64,000 nt of DNA from JAFGCY01 sp964609245 (GTDB taxonomy: Bacteria; 4484-113; JAFGCY01), in assembly GCA_964609245.1 (NCBI GenBank), contig CAZSSB010000014.1:1-64000 (forward strand), read 5' to 3'. Positions within the stretch are counted from its first letter, which is position 1; each line of letters opens with the position of its first letter. This document shows, piece by piece, positions 50,634 through 60,001 of the stretch. A program made the translations under genes and the position numbers. The notes beneath the pieces were generated by a model, which saw only the letters and a program-made list of their open reading frames with translations, ran no database searches and had not been told where the DNA came from.

Positions 50634-52343
50634 ATGTTTACGCGTACCGGGGCAACATCGAGCGGCAGTTTGCGGCGCGAGAGAACCTCACCCGAACCGG
50701 AAGCCCAGCGGGCCTTCCACCGGGTGGCAAAGCGTTTCTTCGACTGGCTGATGCGCCAGTATCCGGGCACTGCCACCCACATGGGTATTCACGACTATGA
50801 CAGCCGCCTGGCCAACTACGCACCCAAGGCGCTCTCCGATCGACGCGAGCGGCGCGAGGCCTTTCTGAAGGAATTCCAGGCCGTACCGGCCCGGGGACTG
50901 GATCTCGACAGCAAGGTCGAGCGCAAGTTGATGATCGACCAGCTGCGGGCCGCCATCACCCTCGACCGGAAGTGGCCCACCGAGGAGCGCAATCCCGGGC
51001 TGTTTCTCGATGACGGTGTCTACTCCTGCTACGCGATCACCGTTCGGGAGTGCGGCGATGCGGAGGAAGCCGCACAGAAGATGACCGAGCGGCTCCTGGC
51101 CTTCCCGCGGATGCTCAGCCAGGGCCGCAAGCTGGTGGTCAGGCCGACGCGCATCAACTGCGAAGTGGCGCTACTCAGCGGCCAGGGAGCGATCAGCTTC
51201 TTCAAGGACACCGTCGCCAAGTTCGCCAAGCGGGTCAAGCAGGCCAGGACGCGCCAGGCGATGCGGGATGCGGCGCAGCAGGCTGAGGAGGCGGTGCAGG
51301 AGTACCTGCACTGGATCGAGCAGGAGTTGCTGCCCACCGCCAGCGAGGAATTCGCCTACGGCCGCGACCTGTTCGAGCTGCTGCTCAAGAAGAGGCACCA
51401 GCTGGACATCGACGCCGATGAGCTGCTGCGGTTCGGCAAGCGGGTCTATCGCCAGACGGTCAACGAGTTGACTCAGACGGCCGCGCGCCTGAACAAGCGC
51501 TACACCTGGGAAGAGCAGGTCGAGATACTGAAGCGCGACCATCCGACCAACAGCGAGCTTGTGCAGTACTACGCCGACGAGATGAAGCGGGCCAAGCGCT
51601 TCGTGATCGAGCACCGGCTGGTCGACATCCCCGAAGGCGAGAAGATCGACGTCGTCCCGACGCCGGAGTTCGCCCGGCCGATCATCCCTTACGCCGCGTA
51701 CATGTCGCCGGCGCCGTTCGAGAAGGAGCAGCGCGGCATCTTCTGGGTCACGCCCGTCGACCGCGACAAGACGCCGGCGCAGATGGAGGAGCAGCTGCGG
51801 GGTCACAGCGTGCATGGCATCGTGGTCACGGCGCTGCACGAGGCCTATCCGGGACACCATCTGCAGCTGACGGTCGGCAACCTGCTGAGACACCGGCCGC
51901 TGCGGATGCTGCTGGGCACCAGCGTTTTCAACGAAGGCTGGGCGCTCTACTGCGAGCAGCTGATGTGGGAGCAGGGCTTTTACGACGATCTGCGGGCGCG
52001 GCTGCTCCAGCTCAAGGACCAGTTGTGGCGGGCCTGCCGCGTGATCCTGGACGTCAATCTCCACGTCGGCGGCTGGTCGTTCGACAAGGGCGTCAAGTTC
52101 CTGGTGGAGAAGGCTAAGCTGGAGCCGCCGAACGCCGCGGCGGAGGTCCGGCGCTACTGCCAGACGCCCACACAGCCCATGAGCTACGCGGTGGGTAAGG
52201 AGCAGGTACTGGCGGTCCTCGACGACTACCGCAAGATGCGCGCCGGCGCCTTCAACCTGCGCCAGTTCCACAACGAGCTGATCCGGCACGGCAGCCTGCC
52301 CGTCAAGCAGCTCAGGCAGCTGATGGGCCTCCCAAAGGGCTAG
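50634..52343 (+). CDS. DUF885-family zinc metallopeptidase
   Basis: A 569-residue protein of the DUF885 family. HMGIHDYDSRLANY near 45 and the zinc motif ALHEAYPGHHLQ (near 402) with the downstream NEGWALYCEQLM (near 436) are the family hallmarks; the HEXXH-like site and the distal Glu suggest a metallo-carboxypeptidase or oligopeptidase. Most homologues are exported, but no signal peptide is visible here. A GGCGGGG sequence just before ATG 50634 is a modest ribosome site. Isolated between the protease and a leaderless lipoprotein gene; substrate unknown. Confidence 0.88.
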   Translation: MFTRTGATSSGSLRRERTSPEPEAQRAFHRVAKRFFDWLMRQYPGTATHMGIHDYDSRLANYAPKALSDRRERREAFLKEFQAVPARGLDLDSKVERKLMIDQLRAAITLDRKWPTEERNPGLFLDDGVYSCYAITVRECGDAEEAAQKMTERLLAFPRMLSQGRKLVVRPTRINCEVALLSGQGAISFFKDTVAKFAKRVKQARTRQAMRDAAQQAEEAVQEYLHWIEQELLPTASEEFAYGRDLFELLLKKRHQLDIDADELLRFGKRVYRQTVNELTQTAARLNKRYTWEEQVEILKRDHPTNSELVQYYADEMKRAKRFVIEHRLVDIPEGEKIDVVPTPEFARPIIPYAAYMSPAPFEKEQRGIFWVTPVDRDKTPAQMEEQLRGHSVHGIVVTALHEAYPGHHLQLTVGNLLRHRPLRMLLGTSVFNEGWALYCEQLMWEQGFYDDLRARLLQLKDQLWRACRVILDVNLHVGGWSFDKGVKFLVEKAKLEPPNAAAEVRRYCQTPTQPMSYAVGKEQVLAVLDDYRKMRAGAFNLRQFHNELIRHGSLPVKQLRQLMGLPKG

Positions 52344-52397
52344 CCGTCCGGCAGCAAATCCGCCCGTAATTGGGTTTCGCCCGGCCACGCGCCGTGT

Positions 52398-52403
52398 TAG
52401 ACT
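52398..52403 (+). promoter_or_regulatory. Leaderless-type -10 box (TAGACT, 6 nt before ATG 52410)
   Basis: TAGACT then ACATTC then ATG. The -35 region (TTTCGC at 17-nt spacing) is poor. Confidence 0.55.
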
Positions 52404-52409
52404 ACATTC

Positions 52410-54617
52410 ATGGGGAAGATTACCATTTGCACCCTTGCGCTTCTGGTCGCATGCATGCTGGCCGGGTGCGCCGGCAGTCGGCAGGTGACGGCCGAGAATC
52501 CGACCGACCTACCGGCGGTTGGCGAGGCACCGCTGGACGGTTTCGGTCTGCCGAGTCCGTCCGAGCTGCGGCTCTCCGCCTATCTGGAGACCGACCTGAT
52601 AGCACTGGGCAGCGACTACATCGCGGAGTACCCGATCAACAACGTCGAGATCACGGGCACGCGGTCGATATTCTCGCCGGCTTGGAGCGAGGAATCGCCC
52701 TCGCTGGACGGCTTGGCGGTAGCGATCTTCGAGTTTCTGATCACCGACTACGATCGTGACTACGTCCTGAGCTTTGATTGGGCGGCGGTCGGCGATCGGG
52801 ACCAGGTCTGGATCGGTCTGGGCAACGTCGGCGACGATCGCTGGGACTGGTGCATGCTGCCCGCTGAGGACACAATGCCGTTCAGCGGCGGCGCTCACCT
52901 TTACTACCCCGGCGGCCGTCTGCTGGTCGCCGTGGCGATGACGGGCACCATCCCCTTCCAGCTCTCGCGAATTCGAGTCGGCACCCCGCTTGATGCGCTC
53001 GAGCCGCCGACAGACGTCCAGGCCGGCGACGGTACCGACTACCGCTGGGTGGAAGTCAGCTGGACCCGGTCCGTCGGGGCGCTGGAGTACGAGATCTACC
53101 GCGATACCGAGGACGAGCCCGTCACAATCGTCGGCGATGTCGACAGCTGGCGGGATACCGAGGTCGCGCAGCTGGACGTGCATACTTACATGCTGCGGGC
53201 GGTCAACGAGGTGACTGTCAGCGAGCTGAGCGAGAGCGACACCGGCTTCCGCGCCGAAGGCCCACCCGACTCACCAACCAACGTGCAGGCCACTGACGGA
53301 ACTTACCCGGACAAGATACGCGTTACCTGGACCAAGTCGGCGGGCGCCACGGGCTATAACGTGTATCGGGACTCCCAGTCGGCGAAGATCGCGGAGCTTG
53401 GCGATGTCAATGTCTTTGACGACTTCTGGGTGCTGAATACGAACCCCCACGAATACTGGGTCGCCGCCACCAATGCGCACGGCGTTGGGCCGTTCAGTGG
53501 AAGCGACACCGGCTATCTGGGTGACGAACCGCCGCCGCCGCCCGATCCGCCGACCAACGTACAGGCCACGGACGGCACGTACCTGGACAGGGTTGTCGTC
53601 ACGTGGACCAAGTCCGCTGAGGCGACGCACTACGACATCTATCGCGACCTCCAGACCAATCTGATCGGGTCAATCGGTGATGCGGATTCCTTTGATGACT
53701 TGACGCTGATTGATACGGATGTCCACGAGTACTGGGTCCGCCCTTGGAACACCTACGGTACCGGTGATTACAGCGATTCGGACACCGGCTACGTCGGCTG
53801 GATTCCGCCACCTGATCCCCCCACTGATCTGGCCGCCACCGATGGCACACATGATGACAGGATCGTGTTGACCTGGACCAAGTCCACCGGTGCGACAGGT
53901 TACGAGATCTACCGCGACCTACAGGGCTATCTGATGGACACCGTCGGCGACGTGGATACCTATGATGATACGTCGGTCACGGACACCAACAGCCACACCT
54001 ACTGGCTGAAGGCGGTCGATGAGAACGGCACCAGCGAGCACTGCGACCCGGACGACGGCTATCGCGGCACCATGCCCACGCCGGACATTCCCACCAATCT
54101 GGATGCCAGTGACGGCACCTACGCGGACAAGGTGGTGCTGACCTGGACCAAGTCGGCCAACGCCAGCGGCTACTACATTTACCGCGACCTGACCTCCATC
54201 ATCTACGACACGGTCGGTGACGTCGACACCTACGACGACACCGATCAGCCTGAGCCGAACGTGCACACTTACTGGCTGCGCGCCTTCAACCTTGACGACG
54301 AAAGCGACCTGAGCGACTCGGACACCGGCTATCGCGAATCGTTTGCTCCCGACCCGCCTGAGGACCTGGCGGCCAGTGACGGCACGTATACCGACTTCAT
54401 TCGGCTGACCTGGACCAAGTCCGACGGCGCCGAAGGCTACAAGATCTACCGCGATAGCACATCCGGTGCACCGCTAACAGAGGTCGGCGATGTCGCCACC
54501 TGGGACGATCAGTCAGTGCCAAACGCCAGCACCCATACATACTGGCTGCGGGCGACCAACTACGACGGCGACAGCGACTTAAGCGATCCGGATGACGGCT
54601 ACCTCGGCAGCGAATAG
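52410..54617 (+). CDS. Lipoprotein with shared N-terminal module and six FN3 domains
   Basis: A 735-residue lipoprotein (MGKITICTLALLVACMLAGC). Residues of about 45-190 carry the N-terminal module shared with three other lipoproteins here (DQVWIGLGNVGDDRWDWCML, then GGRLLVAVAMTG). Six fibronectin type III domains of about 90 residues follow, each with DGTY, VTWTKS and YxIYRD, and each ending SDxGY. The repeats are closely related (period about 270 bp), suggesting recent duplication. FN3 arrays act as spacers or ligand binders; a surface display role is likely. It is probably translated without a leader. It converges with the arylsulfotransferase-like gene across a 53-bp gap. Confidence 0.92.
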   Translation: MGKITICTLALLVACMLAGCAGSRQVTAENPTDLPAVGEAPLDGFGLPSPSELRLSAYLETDLIALGSDYIAEYPINNVEITGTRSIFSPAWSEESPSLDGLAVAIFEFLITDYDRDYVLSFDWAAVGDRDQVWIGLGNVGDDRWDWCMLPAEDTMPFSGGAHLYYPGGRLLVAVAMTGTIPFQLSRIRVGTPLDALEPPTDVQAGDGTDYRWVEVSWTRSVGALEYEIYRDTEDEPVTIVGDVDSWRDTEVAQLDVHTYMLRAVNEVTVSELSESDTGFRAEGPPDSPTNVQATDGTYPDKIRVTWTKSAGATGYNVYRDSQSAKIAELGDVNVFDDFWVLNTNPHEYWVAATNAHGVGPFSGSDTGYLGDEPPPPPDPPTNVQATDGTYLDRVVVTWTKSAEATHYDIYRDLQTNLIGSIGDADSFDDLTLIDTDVHEYWVRPWNTYGTGDYSDSDTGYVGWIPPPDPPTDLAATDGTHDDRIVLTWTKSTGATGYEIYRDLQGYLMDTVGDVDTYDDTSVTDTNSHTYWLKAVDENGTSEHCDPDDGYRGTMPTPDIPTNLDASDGTYADKVVLTWTKSANASGYYIYRDLTSIIYDTVGDVDTYDDTDQPEPNVHTYWLRAFNLDDESDLSDSDTGYRESFAPDPPEDLAASDGTYTDFIRLTWTKSDGAEGYKIYRDSTSGAPLTEVGDVATWDDQSVPNASTHTYWLRATNYDGDSDLSDPDDGYLGSE

Positions 54618-54639
54618 CTCCCCGGCCGCGCAGCTGGCA

Positions 54640-54662
54640 GTCGTCTGCATACGGCAGGCGAC
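54640..54662. terminator. Hairpin between convergent genes (candidate bidirectional terminator)
   Basis: A 9-bp stem with one G-T pair (GTCGTCTGC / GCAGGCGAC) and a 5-nt loop sits in the 53 bp between two convergent stop codons. There is no T-tract. Confidence 0.45.
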
Positions 54663-54670
54663 GCCGTCCA

Positions 54671-56488
54671 CTACGGGGCCAGTGCCGCCAGTCCCGGATA
54701 GTCTCCGCTGATCCGGGTCGCCCGAAAGATGCTGTGATTGAAGCCGTCAGGATACGGATTGGTGTAGTCCCAGACCAGTTCGCCTTCCAGCGTGACTTCG
54801 AGCATCCACCCGGAGTCCCCCAGGCTGATCAACGTGTTACCGTCGGGCAGGCGCTGCGCCCCGGACATTGATGAAGAGAACATGCCGGTCGGCGGGTTGT
54901 GGATGTAGGTCCAGCAGGGCTCCTCGGGACCGAAGAACGTGCCCGCCAGCACGTAGTTCCCTTCCTCGTCCGTCGGCGGAATCAGTTCATAGACGGTCGA
55001 GAAGCGTCCCGTGGCGAAGCTCCCGTTGTTGAACAGCAGCAGATGGCCGGCGCCGGGGTAGCCATCCGGTATCCACTGGACGTCGTGCTGCCCTTCCAGC
55101 TGCTTGCTGCCGCCGCTGACCACGCCATACGCCTGTGGATTGCCCCAGCGATAGAGCAGATCCCCGCCGCGTCCCCACCGACCACCGCCGTGCCCGGCGG
55201 CTTCCTCACTGGTAGTGCTATGATCGATAATCCACAGCTCATCGAAGCCGTGGATGCTGAGTGCGATCTGGTCGAGGTCCGCGTTGTAGTCCACCGCGTT
55301 GCAGTGCGTCCAGTCCCGATGGCCGTGGTCGGCGTAGTTGACGTCCACGAGTTCGAGATGCTCGGACACGTCACCGTAGTTGGGCAGCAGCGGATCGACG
55401 TCCTGCACGATGTGATCCCAGGAGTGCCACTCCCAGACCACCTCGTGGCCGCTGCTTTCCAGCGGCCCGATCTCCAGAATGCAGTCCGCGTAGACCTCGC
55501 CATCCTCCAGCAGGTCCGGTAACCGTCCGGCCGCCAGCGCATGCTCCTCGGCGATCCGCTCCCAGGCCGTGACCAGAATGTTGCCGCCCGGCAGCGGCTC
55601 GATGTCATGGTGCTGCAGCAGCGTGTCGGTGGATACTTCGGAGGACCAGACAACGCTGCCGTCCCAGGCCAGTTCCTGGATCAGCCCCCCCGCCCCGGGG
55701 CCCTGCTGCAGGACAGAGCCCGCCAGCGCGGAACTGCGCAGCAGGTGGCCATCCTCCAGCAGATAGACCGAGGCAGCCGGCTTGAAGTCGCTAGGCCAGC
55801 TGTGCGCTACGTTGCCTTCGTTGTCCACGAGGTAGGTGGTTGTCCCCATCATCGGGGCGAACAGGTTGTAGGGCACGGGCGGCTCGGGCTCCGGTCCGAA
55901 GCCGATTGTGGCCAGCGAGAATGCTCCGTCGTCCAGCAGCATCACGGCGGCGAAGCAGCGCTGTTCGGCGTCACTGTGACGTTCAGGCTCGGCCAGCACC
56001 AGTTCATTGCCTGCCAGCTGGTGCCATTGCCAGTTGCCGGCCTGCCAGTCCGCCAGGGCGATCCAGCAGGTTCCCGCCGCCGGCGCCAGCCCATCCCAGG
56101 CCAGCGTCAGCGTGGGAGTTTCCTGCGATGCGTCCAGCCTCAAACGATACAGGCAATAAGCGGCCTCATCCAGCGAACCGAGCCGCCCGTCTTCGCAGGC
56201 CGGCGTCAGGATTCCCAGCGGTGTGGAGACAAACGCCAGGTTGTTGGGCAGGTCGGCCGCGAATGCAGCTCCAACCTGTTCGGACAAGAACTCATCGCTG
56301 GCGGCAGCAAGCCTGCTGACTGCCGGCAACGGCACGCCGCGTCTCTCGCCAACCGCATCGTACGCGGAAGCATCCGCCGGCTGAACAGGGCTCAAGTTGA
56401 CGGAGTGCGCTCCTCCGCAGCCAGCCAGCATGAACAGCACCGACGCTGCACACAGCATGGTCCCCCAGTGTTTCCACATCTGACTCAT
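54671..56488 (-). CDS. Arylsulfotransferase (ASST)-like lipoprotein with shared N-terminal module
   Basis: A 605-residue lipoprotein (VLFMLAGCGG lipobox). Residues of about 60-205 form the shared N-terminal module (GTCWIALADWQAGNWQWHQL). The remainder is a six-bladed propeller of the arylsulfotransferase family: HHDIEPLPGGNILVTAW (near 293), DWTHCNAVDYNADLDQI and EGQHDVQWIPDGYPG carry the His-rich sites typical of ASST, which transfers sulfate between phenolic compounds. Catalysis is not proven. ATG 56488 has AGGAGG only 2 nt away; ATG 56479, three codons on, is possible. TATAAT at 56605-56600 gives a leader of about 110 nt containing a 7-bp hairpin (56528-56544). Confidence 0.88.
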   Translation of the reverse strand: MSQMWKHWGTMLCAASVLFMLAGCGGAHSVNLSPVQPADASAYDAVGERRGVPLPAVSRLAAASDEFLSEQVGAAFAADLPNNLAFVSTPLGILTPACEDGRLGSLDEAAYCLYRLRLDASQETPTLTLAWDGLAPAAGTCWIALADWQAGNWQWHQLAGNELVLAEPERHSDAEQRCFAAVMLLDDGAFSLATIGFGPEPEPPVPYNLFAPMMGTTTYLVDNEGNVAHSWPSDFKPAASVYLLEDGHLLRSSALAGSVLQQGPGAGGLIQELAWDGSVVWSSEVSTDTLLQHHDIEPLPGGNILVTAWERIAEEHALAAGRLPDLLEDGEVYADCILEIGPLESSGHEVVWEWHSWDHIVQDVDPLLPNYGDVSEHLELVDVNYADHGHRDWTHCNAVDYNADLDQIALSIHGFDELWIIDHSTTSEEAAGHGGGRWGRGGDLLYRWGNPQAYGVVSGGSKQLEGQHDVQWIPDGYPGAGHLLLFNNGSFATGRFSTVYELIPPTDEEGNYVLAGTFFGPEEPCWTYIHNPPTGMFSSSMSGAQRLPDGNTLISLGDSGWMLEVTLEGELVWDYTNPYPDGFNHSIFRATRISGDYPGLAALAP

Positions 56489-56599
56489 GACCTCCTGCTC
56501 TGTCCCTCCTGCTCCACACTCACTCCCCGCGGCTGTCAGCCGCGCGGTCGCTGGCAAGTCAGCCCGAGTAATGTGGAAGCAGCCAGCCGGTATGGAAGA

Positions 56600-56605
56600 T
56601 TATAC
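56600..56605 (-). promoter_or_regulatory. -10 box (TATAAT) for the ASST-like gene
   Basis: TATAAT on the minus strand, 5 bp beyond the stop of the ABC ATPase gene. The transcript leader would fold a CGCGGCT-gac-AGCCGCG stem before the ribosome site. Confidence 0.45.
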
Positions 56606-56609
56606 CGGA

Positions 56610-57866
56610 TTAGACGCTATGCCGGCCCTCATAGATGGCGCGCACGATGTCGCTGAGTTCCGGCTCCTGCAGCTGCAGGTCGTCCACCTCGAAGTGCTCC
56701 ATCAGCCGGCCGATCACCTCGCCGCCGCGATAGCGCGTGCGGTCGAAGCTCAACTGATACTGGCGCAGATTCAGCCGTCGAACCTTCAGCCACCCGTCAT
56801 CAGCCATCAGCGACGCCAGTTCCGCCATGAATTGCCGCGCGCCGGGCTCGTCGAGCGAGTTGACTGCGGTCTCCTCATCCGCCACCGCCTCCACCTCCGC
56901 CGCGCCGCCGTCGCCCACGACTGCGGGCCGGTCCTGGGCCTCGGCGGCGGGCACGTCCACGGCGGGCGCCTCGCCGCCGGTCTCACCGCGCAGCTCCAGC
57001 CTCACCGGATCCAGTCCGGCGAAGGCGATCGGCACCTCCGCCCCCGGCAGTGGTCTGGCCGCGTAGTCCGGCAGGTAGTCGCGCTTGAAGCTGACGATCA
57101 CGCGCCGGCGGCGTCCGAAGCGTTCCTTGATCGCCTCGGTGGCGCCGTCGTAGATCACCCGGCCCTGGTCGATGATGATGATCCGCGGGCAGAGCTCCTC
57201 AATGTCGGTCAGGTCGTGGGTCGTCAGGATGATGGTGGTGTGCTCCTCGCGGTTGATATAGCGGATGAAGCGCCGGATGCGCTCCTTGACCGCCACGTCG
57301 AGGCCGATCGTCGGCTCGTCGAGGAACAGCAGCGGCGGGCGGTGCAGCAGGCTGGCGCAGAGGTCGCACTTCATCCGCTGGCCGAGGCTCAGCTTGCGCA
57401 CCGGCAGGTACAGCTGCTCGCCGATATCGAGCACCTCGATGAAGCCGTCCAGCCGCCGGCGGTAGACATCCGGCGGCACCTGGTAGATCTTCTGCAGCAG
57501 GTTGAAGGCCTCGATCACCGCCAGGTCCCACCACAGCTGGGTGCGCTGGCCGAAGACCACGCCGATCTGCCGGGCGTGGGCATAGCGGTGCTTTTGCGGC
57601 ACCAGGCCATTGATTGCCATCGCGCCGGCCGTCGGCGTCAGGATGCCGGTCAGCATCTTGATCGTGGTCGATTTGCCGGCGCCGTTGGCACCGATATAGC
57701 CCACCATCTCGCCGCGCTCGATGCTGAAACTCACGCCGTCGACGGCCCGAATGTCGCGATAGCGGCGGCTGAACAGATCGATCAGCGCGCCGCCGATGCC
57801 CTCGCGGCGGTCGAAGCTGCGATAGACCTTGGTCAGACCCGCCACGCTGATGATCGCCTCGCCCAC
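56610..57866 (-). CDS. ABC-2 type ATPase with long C-terminal extension, no adjacent permease
   Basis: A 418-residue ABC ATPase: Walker A GANGAGKST (near 62), signature LSLGQRMKCDL (near 157), Walker B LLFLDEPTIGLD (near 178) and the ILTTHD switch. The N-terminus (LTKVYRSFDRREGIGGALIDLF) and the GQRTQLWWDL Q-loop match the group that works with ABC-2 (viologen-exporter-like) permeases. Residues 270-418 are an extension of Asp/Glu/Ala-rich linker followed by a small alpha/beta domain. No permease gene lies next to it, so its partners are elsewhere. GTG 57866; TAAGAT (57880-57875) ends 8 nt upstream. Confidence 0.9.
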   Translation of the reverse strand: MGEAIISVAGLTKVYRSFDRREGIGGALIDLFSRRYRDIRAVDGVSFSIERGEMVGYIGANGAGKSTTIKMLTGILTPTAGAMAINGLVPQKHRYAHARQIGVVFGQRTQLWWDLAVIEAFNLLQKIYQVPPDVYRRRLDGFIEVLDIGEQLYLPVRKLSLGQRMKCDLCASLLHRPPLLFLDEPTIGLDVAVKERIRRFIRYINREEHTTIILTTHDLTDIEELCPRIIIIDQGRVIYDGATEAIKERFGRRRRVIVSFKRDYLPDYAARPLPGAEVPIAFAGLDPVRLELRGETGGEAPAVDVPAAEAQDRPAVVGDGGAAEVEAVADEETAVNSLDEPGARQFMAELASLMADDGWLKVRRLNLRQYQLSFDRTRYRGGEVIGRLMEHFEVDDLQLQEPELSDIVRAIYEGRHSV

Positions 57867-57902
57867 GGCGCCATATCTTAGCGCGCAGCCGGCTCCGTAC
57901 GC

Positions 57903-59063
57903 CTACAGCCCGATCCACTCCAGCGCGGCGCGCAGAGCTTCCTCCGGTACGGCGTGGCCGCCGTCGAACTCAAAGAGCTCCACCGCGAAACCATGCTCCA
58001 CCAGCGTGTCGCGGGCGTTGTAGGATTCCTCGGGCTCGACCAGCGTGTCACTGAGGCCCTGCGCGATGAAGACCGGCACGTAGTTGGTCTTGTACAGCCA
58101 ATCGTCCGTGAAATGGTCATTCTCCAGCCAGCCCGCGAAACAGATCAGGCCGTCGAACATCCAGGGATAGGACAGGCCCACGTTGTAGGTCATCACGCAT
58201 CCCTGGGAGAAGCCCATCAGATAGACATCACTGATGCGGTAGTGTTCCTGCAGCTCGCCGGTCACCTCGAGGATGTACTGCTCAGACATCTCTCTGGCGG
58301 CTAGCCACGATTCCTCATCATCTTCGGCGCCCTCGATCCAGCTGTAGCCGATCTGCTTGCCGGGCAGGTACGGATAGGGGCCCTGGGGTGCGGCGTAGAT
58401 GAAGCCCGAGCTGTCGATATCACGGCGCTCAAGCAAGCCGATGAAGTTGTCCGGGTTGTCGCCGTAGCCGTGTAGGCCGATCAGCAGCGGGTATTCCACC
58501 TCCGGGTCGTAGTCCGGTGGCAGCTGCACACGGCAGCTGAGCAGTACCGGTGATTCCACGAGGATTTCCTCTCCCACGCCCGCGTGACGCTCCTCGATCG
58601 CTTCGCCGATGCGCTCCCACGACTCCTGAAACGCCGGATCCTCGCGCACTGACTCAAAGTCCGGATCCCAGGATGCCCAGTCATAGTCGTCGTAGCCGGC
58701 GCCAAAGGCCGCCTCCAGCGCGAAGCCGGCCATCATCGGGTACTCCAGCAGGCCGTAGCAGCAGGCCAGATCGTACAGCGCGCCGCTGTCGTCGATATTG
58801 CGTCGTAGCAGCGCAATGAAGTACCTGGCCGCCTTCTCGTAGTCACCCGCCTGATAGGCCAGGCGCGCCTGGCGGCCGTACTCCTCGTAGTCGAACGCCA
58901 GCAGCTCGCCCGGAGCTATCGAGTACGGGTCGATGCTGTCCACGTAGACCGTGTCGATCGAATCCGGCACATCCTCGGTCTCATCCTGCGCCGTGACAGG
59001 AGCTGCGACCAGCAGCCAGCCTGCGCAAACCAACAACAGCCTGCCGAAGCTCTTGCACATCAT
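57903..59063 (-). CDS. Exported TPR plus phospholipase/carboxylesterase-type hydrolase
   Basis: A 386-residue protein with a signal peptide (LLLVCAGWLLVAAPVTA-QDE). A short TPR-like segment (RQARLAYQAGDYEKAARYF, about 58-110) precedes an alpha/beta-hydrolase domain of the Abhydrolase_2/phospholipase-carboxylesterase type: oxyanion loop LIGLHGYGDN, nucleophile GFSQGCVM (Ser near 284), GLSDTLVEPE (Asp) and GGHAVPEE (His near 366). The triad looks complete. ATG 59063 follows GGGAGGAAGAGGC, a strong ribosome site; an adjacent second ATG is in frame. It may release acyl groups in the periplasm; substrate unknown. Confidence 0.88.
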   Translation of the reverse strand: MMCKSFGRLLLVCAGWLLVAAPVTAQDETEDVPDSIDTVYVDSIDPYSIAPGELLAFDYEEYGRQARLAYQAGDYEKAARYFIALLRRNIDDSGALYDLACCYGLLEYPMMAGFALEAAFGAGYDDYDWASWDPDFESVREDPAFQESWERIGEAIEERHAGVGEEILVESPVLLSCRVQLPPDYDPEVEYPLLIGLHGYGDNPDNFIGLLERRDIDSSGFIYAAPQGPYPYLPGKQIGYSWIEGAEDDEESWLAAREMSEQYILEVTGELQEHYRISDVYLMGFSQGCVMTYNVGLSYPWMFDGLICFAGWLENDHFTDDWLYKTNYVPVFIAQGLSDTLVEPEESYNARDTLVEHGFAVELFEFDGGHAVPEEALRAALEWIGL

Positions 59064-59116
59064 GCCTCTTCCTCCCGGTTGTCCAGTATCACATCGCCGC
59101 GTTGCCATTCCGCGGT

Positions 59117-59962
59117 TCACGCCGGCAGCTCGCGTACCCGCCGCAGCAACGCCGCCAGCGTCTCTGCCTTGCTGCCACTCAGTACTTCGTCGGCGTGTTG
59201 CTCCAGCCCGCCGGTGCTCTGGGGCATCGCCACGCCATGGGCCGCCCACTCGATCATCGCCTGGTCGTTGACGTCGTCTCCGACCGCCAGTACCCGCTGC
59301 TGCCCGATCCCCAGGCGCGCGGCGAAGAAGGCCAGCGCGCTGCCCTTGTTGGCCTCCGGGCTGAACAGCTCCAGTGTCCGCGATGGAACCAGCGGCCAGT
59401 GCACCGCCAGCGCCAGCACCTGCCCGTCGTAGCGGCCCCGAATCGCATCCCGCAGCCGCAGCACCTCAGCGTCCGGCGCGGGCATCGCCACCTGTGTAAT
59501 CTCATAGCCTGCCATCTCGGCCGGATCCTGGATGCGGCGTGCCTGTCCGGCCCAGCGCTCGAGGTATTCATCCAGCGCGGGCGTCGGCTGCCGGTCGAGA
59601 CAGAAGAACTCGAAACCCGTCCGGCTGGCATCGACGTAGAAGTTGGCGGAGTACGGCGCCAGCAGCTCTGCGATCGGCTGCACCAGTTCCGAGGGAAACA
59701 TCCGGCGCTCCAGCTGCTTCCAGCCCGGGTACTCCCAGAGCAGGCAGCCGCTGTTGGTGGCGGCCAGCGCCGGCAATCCAATCGCGTCGAGATGCTTGCC
59801 GGCGGTGTGGGGACGCCGGCCGGTCAGGAACGCCAGCGCGATCCCCGCCCGGCGGCAGGCTTGCAGCTGTTCGCGCACGGCCGGCATCACCTCGTTGTTA
59901 CCGTCCACGACGGTGCCGTCGAGGTCCAGACCGATCAGTTGCGGGCGCGCGGCGATGCTCAC
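59117..59962 (-). CDS. HAD-superfamily (Cof-type) phosphatase, leaderless GTG start
   Basis: A 281-residue HAD hydrolase: motif I LIGLDLDGTVVDG (nucleophile Asp13), motif II LTGRRP, motif III Lys in EANKGSALAF and motif IV VGDDVNDQAM (near 229). The cap region and KGSAL identify the Cof/YidA-like group, which hydrolyses phosphorylated sugars or nucleotides in the cytoplasm. GTG 59962 was chosen because the family starts just before motif I and TATAAT (59974-59969) ends exactly 6 nt upstream, which would place the 5' end of the mRNA on the start codon. Divergent from the 89-aa gene. Confidence 0.9.
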   Translation of the reverse strand: MSIAARPQLIGLDLDGTVVDGNNEVMPAVREQLQACRRAGIALAFLTGRRPHTAGKHLDAIGLPALAATNSGCLLWEYPGWKQLERRMFPSELVQPIAELLAPYSANFYVDASRTGFEFFCLDRQPTPALDEYLERWAGQARRIQDPAEMAGYEITQVAMPAPDAEVLRLRDAIRGRYDGQVLALAVHWPLVPSRTLELFSPEANKGSALAFFAARLGIGQQRVLAVGDDVNDQAMIEWAAHGVAMPQSTGGLEQHADEVLSGSKAETLAALLRRVRELPA

Positions 59963-59968
59963 GGCGGC

Positions 59969-59995
59969 ATTATACCCACTGTTTTCCGCTATACT
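59969..59995. promoter_or_regulatory. Back-to-back leaderless-type promoters
   Basis: Minus strand: TATAAT (59974-59969), GCCGCC, then GTG 59962. Plus strand: TATACT (59990-59995), TGCCCC, then ATG 60002. Both boxes end 6 nt before a start codon, and only 39 bp separate the two starts. Confidence 0.65.
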
Positions 59996-60001
59996 TGCCC
60001 C

